From Colias croceus (taxonomy: Eukaryota > Arthropoda > Insecta > Lepidoptera > Pieridae), in NCBI RefSeq assembly GCF_905220415.1, contig NC_059564.1:12501-76500 (forward strand): DNA of 64,000 nt. The letters run 5' to 3'. This document shows positions 1-10,500 of this stretch, piece by piece. Numbering within the stretch: position 1 is the stretch's first letter; each line of letters begins with the position of its first letter. The notes beneath the pieces were generated by a model. It was not told the origin of the DNA. It made no database searches and worked only from the letters and a program-made list of their open reading frames with translations. A program made the position numbers and the translations under genes.

Positions 1-174
1 GAGTGTCCGATTTTTGCAAGAGATAGATATGTTATTGAGCAAAAATTGGGCATCGCAATGACGGGTGAGAATCTGCCTGCGGCCCTGGGGGACGAGACGA
101 GAAACGAGTTCTTAGAATTTTGTCAACAAATTGTGAGGGTGGTGAACAAACGAAATTGTGATAAGCTACTGTGA
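1..174 (+). CDS. C-terminal end of TRAS-like ORF2 (partial, 5' end outside window)
   Basis: Frame 1 is open from base 1 to the TGA at 172-174 (57 residues). It begins with ECPIFARDRYVIEQ, matching the residues after the Cys/His knuckle in the more complete copy at 3828-4001. Only the extreme C-terminus, downstream of RNase H and the knuckle, is in view. A few substitutions separate it from the second copy, so the two are separate insertions of one subfamily. Whether the rest of this copy is intact cannot be seen. Confidence 0.8.
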   Translation, partial: ECPIFARDRYVIEQKLGIAMTGENLPAALGDETRNEFLEFCQQIVRVVNKRNCDKLL

Positions 175-506
175 TATTAGGGTTAAGTTTTATAAGTGTT
201 GTGCCGTATTGTTTTATTTTTTCTCATTGTAATGTTTTAATTAATGTAAGTTTTTAAAGTGTAATATTTAATTGTAGTATTTTATTATTATTTGGAAATT
301 TTACTGTAAATTGTAATATAAGTATATATTGTATTTTAAATTTTTATTGGATATTGTTAATTTGTACTTCATAATATTTGTAATTGTAATTTTAATTTAG
401 GCCTAATGTATTAATAAATAAAAGTGTTGTATTTATTTGATTAAAGAAAAACAAACATCTCTGGACAACATTCCAGAGGAAAGCAAACAACACCCTGAGA
501 TGGCGG

Positions 507-546
<40 letters not shown>
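1..546 (+). mobile_element. 3' end of a TRAS-like telomere-specific non-LTR retrotransposon
   Basis: The first 174 bases are the end of an ORF2, followed by an AT-rich 3' UTR and a poly(A) run (about 515-546) that abuts CCTAA repeats. The sequence is nearly the same as 3828-4484 of the next copy, including the conserved block just before the poly(A) that ends in GGCGGGTGC, but the 3' UTRs differ by several indels. A poly(A) tail joined to CCTAA is the arrangement known for TRAS elements of Bombyx, which insert into telomeric repeats by target-primed reverse transcription. The copy continues to the left of the window, towards the chromosome tip. Confidence 0.88.
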
Positions 547-549
<3 letters not shown>

Positions 550-1403
550 AACCTAACCTAACCTAACCTAACCTAACCTAACCTAACCTAACCTAACCTA
601 ACCTAACCTAACCTAACCTAACCTAACCTAACCTAACCTAACCTAACCTAACCTAACCTAACCTAACCTAACCTAACCTAACCTAACCTAACCTAACCTA
701 ACCTAACCTAACCTAACCTAACCTAACCTAACCTAACCTAACCTAACCTAACCTAACCTAACCTAACCTAACCTAACCTAACCTAACCTAACCTAACCTA
801 ACCTAACCTAACCTAACCTAACCTAACCTAACCTAACCTAACCTAACCTAACCTAACCTAACCTAACCTAACCTAACCTAACCTAACCTAACCTAACCTA
901 ACCTAACCTAACCTAACCTAACCTAACCTAACCTAACCTAACCTAACCTAACCTAACCTAACCTAACCTAACCTAACCTAACCTAACCTAACCTAACCTA
1001 ACCTAACCTAACCTAACCTAACCTAACCTAACCTAACCTAACCTAACCTAACCTAACCTAACCTAACCTAACCTAACCTAACCTAACCTAACCTAACCTA
1101 ACCTAACCTAACCTAACCTAACCTAACCTAACCTAACCTAACCTAACCTAACCTAACCTAACCTAACCTAACCTAACCTAACCTAACCTAACCTAACCTA
1201 ACCTAACCTAACCTAACCTAACCTAACCTAACCTAACCTAACCTAACCTAACCTAACCTAACCTAACCTAACCTAACCTAACCTAACCTAACCTAACCTA
1301 ACCTAACCTAACCTAACCTAACCTAACCTAACCTAACCTAACCTAACCTAACCTAACCTAACCTAACCTAACCTAACCTAACCTAACCTAACCTAACCTA
1401 ACC
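547..1403 (+). repeat. Telomeric (CCTAA)n array
   Basis: About 857 bp of CCTAA units without visible interruption (roughly 171 copies), the complement of the insect telomere repeat TTAGG. It starts directly after a TRAS-like poly(A) tail and ends at the truncation point of the next TRAS-like copy. C-rich repeats on the + strand at the left of a sequence mean the chromosome tip is to the left. Copy number could be affected by assembly. Confidence 0.97.
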
Positions 1404-4001
1404 AGGCGGTGAAAGAAGCGCAAGAGAAGAGTTGGAAGGAGTTTTGCCGGAAACAGGATAGGGAGGGGGTCTGGGAGGGCATCTACAGGGTGCTTAGTAG
1501 AGCCACAGGGAGAGAGGAGGATCTGCCCCTTTCGAGGGGTGGTGAGACCCTCGATGCCCGGAGCTCGGCAGAACTGTTGGCGGAGACCTTCTACCCCGAG
1601 GACCAGGAAAGTGGTGAAAGTGAGGGGCATCGTCGGGTGCGCCGGTGTGCGGAGTCCTTGGACACCGAACCACCGGCGGGCCCGGACGATCCTCCTTTCA
1701 TCATGGAGGAGTTGAAGAGATCCGTAAGGTCCTTCAACCCCAAGAAGGCCCCCGGGGCGGATGGCCTCACGGCCGACATCTGTCAGCACGCTGTAGATTG
1801 TAACCCGGGATGGTTCCTTGCCTTGCTCAACAGATGCCTCTCTGCCGCCTACTTCCCCGCACAGTGGAAGTGGGCGACCGTGGTTATACTGCGAAAGCCG
1901 GGCAGGGAATCATACCGGGTACCGAAAGCCTATCGACCGATCGGCCTCTTACCTGTTCTCGGCAAAATCTTCGAAAAGATGCTGGTCGGCTGACTCAGGT
2001 TTTACCTGTTGCCCAAAATAAGCCCCCACCAGTATGGCTTTATGCCACAGAGGAGCACCGAGGACGCCCTCTATAGACTAGTGAACCACATCAGAAATAT
2101 GAGGGAGGAGAAGAAGATTTCTGTTGTGGTATCGCTGGACATAGAGGGAGCCTTCGACAGCGCCTGGTGGCCAGCCATAAAGGTGCGGTTGGCTGAAGTT
2201 GGGTGCCCGGCGAACGTGAGGCGGGTGATCAGCAGCTACCTGAGTGAAAGGGGAGTGAAAGTTAGATATGCGGGTGTGGAAGTGAGTAGGGGGACCAGCA
2301 AGGGGTGCGTGCAGGGGTCCATAGGCGGACCAATCCTGTGGAACCTCTTGCTGGACCCTCTGCTATGGATGTTAGAGGAGATGGGAGTATTTTGTCAGGC
2401 GTTTGCCGACGACATTGTGTTGGTCGTTGAGGGGGACACGGCCCTTGAAATCGAAACGAAAGCGAACCGTGTCCTTAATGTAATAAGCGAATGGGGAAAA
2501 GAAAATAAATTGAAATTTGCACCTAATAAAACGTGTGCCCTCCTCTCCACGAGGAGGCTGAAATATGACGTGCCGCGGCTCGCTATGGGGAATGTGGAAA
2601 TTAAATATTATTCTTGTATAAAAATACTGGGCCTTACAATCGACAGCGGCCTCACCTTTAACGCCCACGTCGGGACGGTATGCCAAAAGGCAATCGCCCG
2701 GTATAAACTCTTGGCTAGGGCAGCCAGAGTTGGTTGGGGACTTAGCCCAGATATTATTAGGACTATTTATGTAGCAGTTATCGAGCCGACTATTATGTAT
2801 GCATCGGCAGCGTGGGCACCCACCGTGGAAAAGATGGGGGTCCAAAAAAGGCTGAACACCGTTCAACGGGGTTTCGCCCAAAAGATCTGCCGAGCATATC
2901 GGACCGTCTCCCTGAACTCAGCTATGCTGTTGGCTGGGATACTCCCCCTTGACCTCAGAATACTCGAAGTTTCGAGATTATATGGGATCAAGAAGGGGGT
3001 GTCGCACCCAGCGTTGGGAGACAGGGAGGTGGAAAGAATGGCTCCGGCGATTGAGGACCCACATCCGGCAGAGCAGGAAGGGCTGGGGTTCGGGCGAGGA
3101 CTCGTATTCCGACGTGGCTAGTAGCCACGTACATAGGATCTATACGGACGGCAGCAAGATTGAGGGTCGAGTCGGAGCCGCCCTTTCCGTATGGGAGGGG
3201 GAGGCCGAGACGAAGGCCGTCAAGCTTGCTTTGCCGTCGTATTGCACCGTCTACCAGGCCGAACTCCTAGCGCTCCAAAGAGCAGTAGAAAGAGCCTGCA
3301 AGAGTGGAGTGGCGAAGGTCGGCATCTTCAGCGACTCCAGATCGGCTCTCCAGGCAGTCACACTCGGTTCCCCCCACCCCCTTGCTGTGCAAACAAGGGC
3401 GGCCCTCCGAAAAGCTGCTTTGCAGAGGCGGGAGGTCGCTCTGTTTTGGATCAAGGCGCACGCAGGGCTAAGGGGGAACGAAAGAGTGGACCAGTTAGCC
3501 AAGGAGGCCGCTCTGGGGTCGAAGAGGAAACCCGACTACGATCTGTGTCCTGTTTCATTCGTCAAGCGTATCTTGAGACAGGATACGATTGGCGAATGGG
3601 ACGGGAGATACGATGTGGGGGAGACGGCTGGAGGCACGAAGCTCTTTTTCCCAAGCGCTGCTGCTGCATACAAAATAGTACGGAAAATAGACATCACACA
3701 CCACACCACACAAGTACTGACTGGACACGGTGGATTCGCCTTCTACTTGAACAGATTCAAGCTGAAGGAGAATCCATCGTGCCTGTGTCAGCCCGGAGTC
3801 GACGAGACGGTTTCTCACCTGTTGCTCGAGTGTCCGATTTTTGCAAGAGATAGATATGTTATTGAGCAAAAATTGGGCATCGCGATGACGGGTGAGAATC
3901 TGCCTGCGGCCCTGGGGGATAAGACGAGGACTAAATTCTTGGAATACTGTGAACGAATTGTGAGGGTGGTGAACAAAAGACATTGTGATAAGCTGCTGTG
4001 A
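1404..4001 (+). pseudogene. Broken TRAS-like ORF2: reverse transcriptase, RNase H and Cys/His knuckle
   Basis: Three pieces can be followed. (1) 1404-1993 in frame 2 holds the linker and RT fingers, with the KKAPGADGLTADI and YRPIGLLPVLGK motifs; it ends at a TGA (1991-1993). The first GTG at 1409 is not a true start. (2) 2009-3121, same frame, holds the RT palm with the catalytic FADDIVLV motif (about 2401-2424) and the thumb. (3) The next domains are in frame 3: an RNase H with YTDGS, SDSRSA and IKAHAGLRGNERVDQLA (about 3138-3510), then a C-x-C...H...C knuckle near 3780-3830, ending at the TGA 3999-4001. The order RT, RNase H, knuckle fits the R1 clade. The breaks are one nonsense codon and one frameshift somewhere in 2990-3121. 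The endonuclease is absent. Confidence 0.9.
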
Positions 4002-4445
4002 TATTAGGGTTAAGTTTTATAAGTGTTGTGCCGTATTGTTTTATTTCTTTTTGTACTATTTCCATTGTAATGTTTTTATTATTGTAAGTTTTAAAAATGT
4101 AATATTTAATTATTGTAGTATTTTATTATTTACGCCTTTTTGGCAATGTCATTGTAAATTGTTAATTTGTATTTTTTACTTTTAATAATTGTATTAATTT
4201 AATTTATTTCCTTTTTTATTATTCTCATTACAATGTTTTAATTAATGTAAGTTTTAAATGTAACATTAACTTTTAGTATTTAATTATTTTGGAAATTTTA
4301 CTGTAAATTGTTAACTTGTATTTTTATAATTGTATTAATTTAGGCCTAATTTGTTAATAAAAAATTTGTGGTATTTGATTTAAAAGAAAATAAACACCTC
4401 TGGACGATATTCCAGAGAAAAGCACACAACACCCTGAGATGGCGG

Positions 4446-4484
<39 letters not shown>
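1404..4484 (+). mobile_element. 5'-truncated TRAS-like (R1-clade) non-LTR retrotransposon
   Basis: The copy lies between (CCTAA)n at 1403 and a 31-nt poly(A) at 4454-4484 followed by CCTAA. It holds the second half of ORF2 (linker, reverse transcriptase, RNase H, C-terminal Cys/His knuckle) and an AT-rich 3' UTR (4002-4453). The endonuclease domain and all of ORF1 are missing, so it was 5'-truncated at or after insertion, which is usual for non-LTR elements. The reading frame is broken (see the pseudogene entry), so this copy should not be able to move by itself. Confidence 0.9.
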
Positions 4485-4487
<3 letters not shown>

Positions 4488-4508
4488 AACCTAACCTAAC
4501 CTAACCTA
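4485..4508 (+). repeat. Short telomeric CCTAA remnant between two TRAS-like copies
   Basis: Four CCTAA units and a final CCTA lie between the poly(A) of one TRAS-like copy and the 5' end of the next. This is the head-to-tail stacking expected when several elements insert into one telomeric array. Confidence 0.93.
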
Positions 4509-6690
4509 GTAATCACCTAGACTATACACGAACAACATTGGCTCCGCGTAATAAAATTATTAAAATTAGTAATTTTAGAGCCACGCGCGTGAAAGTGAGT
4601 AATCGCAGTTATAACTTAACAATTCATAATAAAACAGTGTTTGTAGTGTCAGAAGCGGACGGGATTCATCCCAGGGAAGGGGCACACTTCGGAAGGCTAT
4701 AACACCTACAGCTGGCGTCGCGTCAAAAAGGTTTTTATATTATTACGTAGGCCTAATTGAGACAAATTAATCGACACCACTATCTTTGCGATCGGGAACG
4801 CGGTTGGGAAGTTATTAAGATTCAAACTTCGCACGTGTAACCCATTTTCGGCCTAGTAACGTCGTACCTACATACGCCAACCGGAAGGCACGTGTGACGT
4901 CAATACGGCCTTACGACATCACAACAACACGACTTAACGTTAGGCACGTTTAACCTCAATTTGGCATAGCGACGCTACTCGCACACGCAGCAAACAAGAG
5001 GCACGCGCAAGCTATAACTGAAGACCCCGTAGCCGCCTGCGTTACTCAACATCAAAAGTCTGCAGTCCAGCGCTGACACTCCACCATCAGAAGCCGAGAA
5101 ACGTACAACCCGTGTTTAGGCTAACTCAAACCGTAAAATTTCGCCCCCCCCCCCCTCGAGAAAATACACACCCCACCCCCCCACATCCTAAATCCCTAAG
5201 CTGTTGGACCAACACACCCTTGTAAGGGCTCATTCAACTCGTCTTCTCAAGACCTATACTTTGGCCCCAACAGTTACCCCCCCGAGAGAAAAATACCCCC
5301 CCCCCCCCTCATCCTAAATCCCAAAGTTGTTGGACCAACACCCCCGTGTAAGGGCTCATTCAACAGGCCTTCTCAAGATCTGTACTTTGGCCCCAACAGT
5401 TACCCCCCCCCTCTCTAGAAAAATTAAACCCCCCCCCCCCCCTTACTCCAATCTCCTAAGCTGCTGGACCAAGAACATCCACTTGGCTCCAACAGTTTAA
5501 TATCCCCTCCCTTTTGAAAGTTACCTCACCCCCCCTCACACTATCTCTCAAACCTCTGGGCCGATACCCTTCGTGTTTGGGCTCATTTTACCCGGAACGA
5601 GGAGAGGAAGAATTTGGCCCCAACGTTTTTTCACTAAGCAACACCTGCGACACTCACCACCATCTAGGAGAGAAATCTCCGGCGCGTTCTGGGTGTACTC
5701 GTCACCATCAGTCACCGACGCACAACACCAGCGTCCCCGTCATCTATTTTATAAGTACCTTTAATTAATTTTAAGTTAACTTTAAGCTATTTTAAAACAA
5801 ATTTAATATATTAACTTAATAAAAAAAATAAAAATAAAAATGTCAAGCAAAAGCGAACCAATCTCTAAAACTTCCCGCAACCAAGCCGCGGAGGTGCCTA
5901 GCAGGCCAACGCGCACTTTGCGCGAAAAGGCTCTGGTGAAAGCAGCCACGACTCTGCCACCAACCACATCTAAAACAACAGCCCCAAAGCCCCTACCACC
6001 TTTACCGGAACCGGAATCGCCGCCACAGTCATCCGCATTACAGATGGACGACCTCAAAATGCAAGATTCACTGGCTGCAGGTGGCGACACCCAAGATGAG
6101 ATGGAGACCTCGTCGGTGGGATCTGAGACATCCATCGGGAGGCGAGTGAGTCTCCTCTACACGTCTCCCAAAAGGGGCACAGGAGTTGAAATGGACGTGG
6201 CAACAAAGGTTGCAAATGACTTGCTTCTCAGAGGCAAAGAATCTTTAGAGACGGCTGGAAATATGAAGAGAGAAAACAAGACAGTTGCCCTCAACAGCTT
6301 GCAGGGGCTGTACGAAACTGTCTTGTCTCTGGCTGACTCACGTTCGAGACATAAATTCAACCTTGAAAAAGAACGCTCACGCCACGCACAAGAGCTGGTG
6401 CGAGTGGAGAGGGCCCACTCTGCAGAAGTGAAGCAAATCAAGGAAGCCCTCCTCTCGGAAGTGAGTCTCGCGAGAGCAGGCATCACGGAAACCCTAAAAG
6501 AGACGCAAGCTGTACGCAGCTGGTTAGGGTACGAGACTGTGGAACCCTTCAGCCAGCTGAAGGAGCTTCACCGTGAGACTGGCAACCTCGTTGCCGAAAT
6601 CAAAACAGAACTCTCTGCCAAGGAGCTCGGCAGCGAATCCAGGGACGATAAATTAAGTTCCCTGGAAAAAAAGGTCCAGAGCCTTAACAA
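4509..6690 (+). mobile_element. 5' part of a third TRAS-like element, 3' truncated
   Basis: The block begins directly after telomeric repeats, in the same orientation as the other copies, with a long non-coding leader (4509-5839) rich in C tracts, then an ORF1-like frame from 5840. All of ORF2, the 3' UTR, the poly(A) and the inner CCTAA repeats are missing. Near 6690 the sequence changes to a dispersed repeat seen again at about 7046. Placement after CCTAA supports the TRAS assignment; ORF1 alone is too variable for me to prove that it is the same subfamily as the ORF2 copies. Confidence 0.7.
5143..5625 (+). repeat. About 125-bp tandem repeats in the leader of the third TRAS-like element
   Basis: Three to four diverged units follow each other. 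Each has a C-rich tract, a box like CTGTTGGACCAACAC, a box like GTAAGGGCTCATTCAAC, and ends with TTTGGCCCCAACAGTTACC. Units start near 5150, 5282, 5413 and 5520, the last two more diverged. Repeats in a retrotransposon leader can act as promoter units; here that is inference only. Confidence 0.75.
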
Positions 6691-6712
6691 TATTTTCAAA
6701 TCGGACCAGTAG
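5840..6712 (+). CDS. N-terminal part of a TRAS-like ORF1 (Gag-like) protein, truncated
   Basis: A 290-codon frame starting at ATG 5840. The first 100 residues are rich in Ser, Pro, Thr and Lys and low in complexity. Residues about 120-285 look largely helical and charged, compatible with coiled coils (for example LEKERSRHAQELVRVERAH). ORF1 proteins of R1-clade elements bind RNA and usually carry C-terminal CCHC knuckles; none is present, so the C-terminal half is lost. The last codons, from about 6691, come from the adjoining dispersed repeat, whose TAG ends the frame. The frame is otherwise open, which argues for a fairly recent insertion. Confidence 0.6.
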   Translation: MSSKSEPISKTSRNQAAEVPSRPTRTLREKALVKAATTLPPTTSKTTAPKPLPPLPEPESPPQSSALQMDDLKMQDSLAAGGDTQDEMETSSVGSETSIGRRVSLLYTSPKRGTGVEMDVATKVANDLLLRGKESLETAGNMKRENKTVALNSLQGLYETVLSLADSRSRHKFNLEKERSRHAQELVRVERAHSAEVKQIKEALLSEVSLARAGITETLKETQAVRSWLGYETVEPFSQLKELHRETGNLVAEIKTELSAKELGSESRDDKLSSLEKKVQSLNNIFKSDQ

Positions 6713-7140
6713 TTCCTGAGATTAGCGCGTACAAACAAACAAACAAACTCGCTATATAATATTTATATAATAGTTCCTGTGGGAATATCGGTATAAAAAT
6801 AGCCTAATTTATTCTTATCCAGTTATCCGTGATCTGTCTGTAAAAATCCTGTCAAAATGGGTCCAGCTTTTCTTGAAATTAGCCTGAACAAACAGACAGA
6901 AAAAGTATTTCTTTTTTTTTGGGATATGCTGTAGTATCCAATTATCCATATGCATTAAGTAAAAATCAGTTATTATAATATTACAAACGGACAGTCTAAT
7001 TAGGTCATAATATAGCCTTCCGCGATATAATGGACTATCTCAATGAAATAATTTTTCAAATCGGACACGTAGTTCTTGAGATGCGTGCGTTCAAGCAAAC
7101 AAAGAAATAGACTTGTCAGCTTTAATATAAGTATAGATTT
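6691..7140 (+). repeat. Three degenerate tandem units of a dispersed repeat
   Basis: Three blocks share the order TCAAATCGGACC, then TTCCTGAGATTAGC, then a run of CAAA-type repeats. They start near 6692, 6851 and 7046. The middle copy is the most diverged. This looks like the tail of a lepidopteran SINE or LINE family. I see no gene here. Confidence 0.55.
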
Positions 7141-7562
7141 AAAGTCATAGAAAAGGATTTACAGGGATGAGAACACAACATAAAAAGGGTATGAAATAAA
7201 AGTCCAAAAACATTATACTTATTTTTATTGTATCATTAACTCCTGCAAAATTTTCCAAGACACTCCGTATAATATAACATTTATTTTGTACACATGAGAC
7301 GTGTCCGTCTGTCACTAACCGCTACACTCCACTATGTGCTATCTGAAATCAATTATAATGTTTCCGTTATTTTTCTTTTAGTTGGAACGAGTTAAATTTG
7401 ACAGGGTAAGTCGAAGACATTATAAGTAAAAAGGTGTAGATAGATTATAAGCACTTCAAAATGAAATGCCAGAATTGATTTCAGTTGTTACATTCGCTCA
7501 CGATAACATGAGAGGTGTGGGGGGGTGTGTGTGCTCACTGGGGGCGTGTGGGGAGGGGGGGT
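7141..7562 (-). terminator. 3' UTR and candidate poly(A) signals of the YME1L gene
   Basis: Read on the minus strand, the stretch beyond the YME1L stop has two AATAAA hexamers, at 7280-7285 and 7224-7229 (TTTATT on +). Either would give a 3' UTR of roughly 300-350 nt. No other gene is visible here. Confidence 0.4.
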
Positions 7563-10500
7563 CTACGCGGGGGCGGGCTGGCCGAGCAGGGCGCCGGGCG
7601 CGGCGGGCGCGGGGGCGGGGGAGGGGGCGCTGTCCTTCTTCTGCTTCTCCAGTTTGATCTTCTCTCCGTTCGTGATCGCCTTGATGTCCTCCGCGTCCAG
7701 CGTCTCGTACCTGCAACCAGTGCAACGCTTATGAGATTATGTAAAGCGTGTAGAAACGTACTGTAGTACGTAGTAGCGCAATGTGTTGTAGCGTGTAGTA
7801 GTGTGTTGTCGCGTAATATAGTGTGTTGTAGCGTGTAGTGACTAACTTGAGCAGCGCCTCGGCGAGCGCCTTGTGCTCCTTAGCGTGCGTGCGCAGGATG
7901 GCCTTGGCGCGCTCGTAGCTCTCCGACAGCAGCTTCTTGATCTCCGCGTCGATCTGTAACACAACGGTAGCTTCCAAGAGATCTAGAGAGATCCCAATCG
8001 CTTGCGCTGAGTACGAAACCTGGTGTCTCATTACAAATTTACTACACGGCCGTACTAACACGATCAAACGTTTTTGTTAGCTTTAGTATGTTCATTACAC
8101 ATTGCGGTATTCGAACTCCGCGTTTGAATAGTCACGTACAGAAGAAGCATTGTAAACTATTTACATAAATTATTGTGACTGTCGTTCTGTCACATAATAA
8201 AACCAAGAATTCTGTGCAAGAATCACTCTACGGAATATTGTTTTTGAAATTTTAGTAAGAAAATCGTATAATTTTCAGTATTTACCGATGGTATGTGATT
8301 CCATTTGACTTAAAATTGCTGGTTTCACTTCGGTTTTTACAAACTTTAACGGAACAACACGGCATTGTCAAATAATACCCGGCCGACGGTCGAACGTCAA
8401 CTGAATGCAACAAACAGCATGTGTTCTTTTTTTGGGCATATTGCTGCGACACCGACCCCGCCCCCTAACCATATCTCCCTTTAGTTTCTGTGATCAGTGG
8501 GTAGCTTAGTGCAGTGTCGCAGAGCGCGGACCGTGTCGGTAGCTAGCGCACACGCACCAGCTCGCTGGTGGCGGGGCCGAGCGCGTCGCGGTCGGCGGGC
8601 GGCTGCAGCGCGCGCAGCCCCACCCGGTCGCTCATGCCCCACTCGCGCACCATGTGGCTCGCGATCGACGTCGCCTGCTTCAAGTCCGACGACGCACCTG
8701 AAATCGACCACATTTACCTAAAACAACCATCATCATCACAACTATCTTCATAATCACCACCAAAGACACAACGCGCAACATTATTTATAAACATATTTTA
8801 TAAAAAAAATTCATAGTCATAAAATGTTTATGACTCACCGGATGTGATCTTATCGGGCCCATAGACGAGTTCCTCGGCGGCGCGGCCGCCCATCATGGTG
8901 TCCATCGTGGCGAGCAGCTGCTGCTTCGTCACGTGGTATCTACCCGATAAACAAAATTATCTTTGTATTTGACAGTTCAAGTAATATTATCTGTAATCTG
9001 TTTGTGTAAACGCAAACAGATTACAGATAATATTACGCTTGACAGTTACGCTTAACAGTTTCTGTCATAGATGACAGAAGCTGTCAAGCGTCAATGTCAA
9101 TGTCAACGCTAATCGCTCGCAATGTCAATTGTGAAAGAGCGAAAAAATAGTCACATTATTATGATTACCTCTCCTTAGCGGGCAGGTAGGCGGTGTGGCC
9201 GAGCGAGGGCCCGCGCGGGATGATCGTCACCTTGTGCAGCGGGTGCGCGTCCTGACACACAAACGTTTTACAATCGTATCGACACAATATTGAGTAATTC
9301 CGAGCAGCGAGCAGCGAGCAGCGCGCACCTTGGTGTAGAAGGCGACGAGCGCGTGGCCGCCCTCGTGGCAGGCGGTGATGGCGTTGGCCTCGTCGTCGGG
9401 CAGGCGCGCGCGCCGCGCGGGGCCCATCAGCACCTTGTCGCGCGCCTCCTCCAGGTGCGCCATCGTCACCCGCGTCGCGCCCGAGATCGCCGCCCTGCAC
9501 ACCGCAGCGGGTTGTAGCGTGGTGCAGCGTAATATTTATTAATTTATTTAAAAAACATTACACGCCATTACAGGACAATGCCCAATGCGACATAGACACA
9601 ATTTTATTTTATAAAATAACTTAACTGACTTGAATACTGGTCTAAGATCCGAATCTAAAACGAAACCTGACGGTTTGATAAGGGAATCAAATTTATTTTA
9701 TAATAAAGGGGTTTAAAATTGTATGGACGCTGGCATATCGACCCGCCGCCATTTTGATTTTTTTTCAAAATCGCGGTGCACGATTAAAGTGGTATGTATG
9801 GATAGAGGACACATAGACGAACAAAAAATGTCTAATAACATAGTACCCTAAAGCGTCACATTACCAAGATATTTGGAGGTAAATAACAGTTTATTGGAAG
9901 AAAGTATGTAGGTAGATTCATTACATAAAAACATACATACATTACATAAAAATGTAAGTAATGTAATGAATACCTACTTTCTTCCTGTAATAATAATAGT
10001 AGTTAGTCCTGCCCTGTAGTTCGTCCAGGTAAATAATAGTCTACCCTACGATTGCACATTCTATATGCTCTATACTTTAAGTCCAGTATAAAATTTTATT
10101 ATTATCTTCATTTTGCAACATTTTATAAAAATCATTTTTCAAAAAATAATTAAAAATATTCTGTCCAGGATTTCTGTTGTCTACCCATTTTTAATTTATT
10201 TTATAATATTATATGAAATTTATTATAAAATAAATTTGATTCTCTTATCAAACCGTTAGGTTTCGTTTTAGATTCGGATCTAAGACCATACTAAATTAAA
10301 ATTACATACATATTGTGTTATTAGAAATATAGTGTGTTGTAGCGTATTATAGTGAATTGTAGCGTGTTGTAGTGTGTTGTAACGTGTTATAGCGTATTGT
10401 AGTGTGTTGTAGCGTGTGGTAGCGTAATTTAGTGTGTTGTAGCGTATTATAGTGAATTGTAACGTGTTGTAGCGTATTGCAGTGTGTTGTAGCGTGTTGT

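Noticed and set aside
5840..6712. ORF1-like frame as a host gene
   Set aside because: It follows telomeric repeats and a repeat-rich leader, and its stop lies in an adjoining repeat, so a retrotransposon origin is more likely.
7498..9517. Several GC-rich frames on the plus strand and in other minus frames
   Set aside because: They are shadows of the YME1L exons; the true frame is fixed by splice sites and family motifs.
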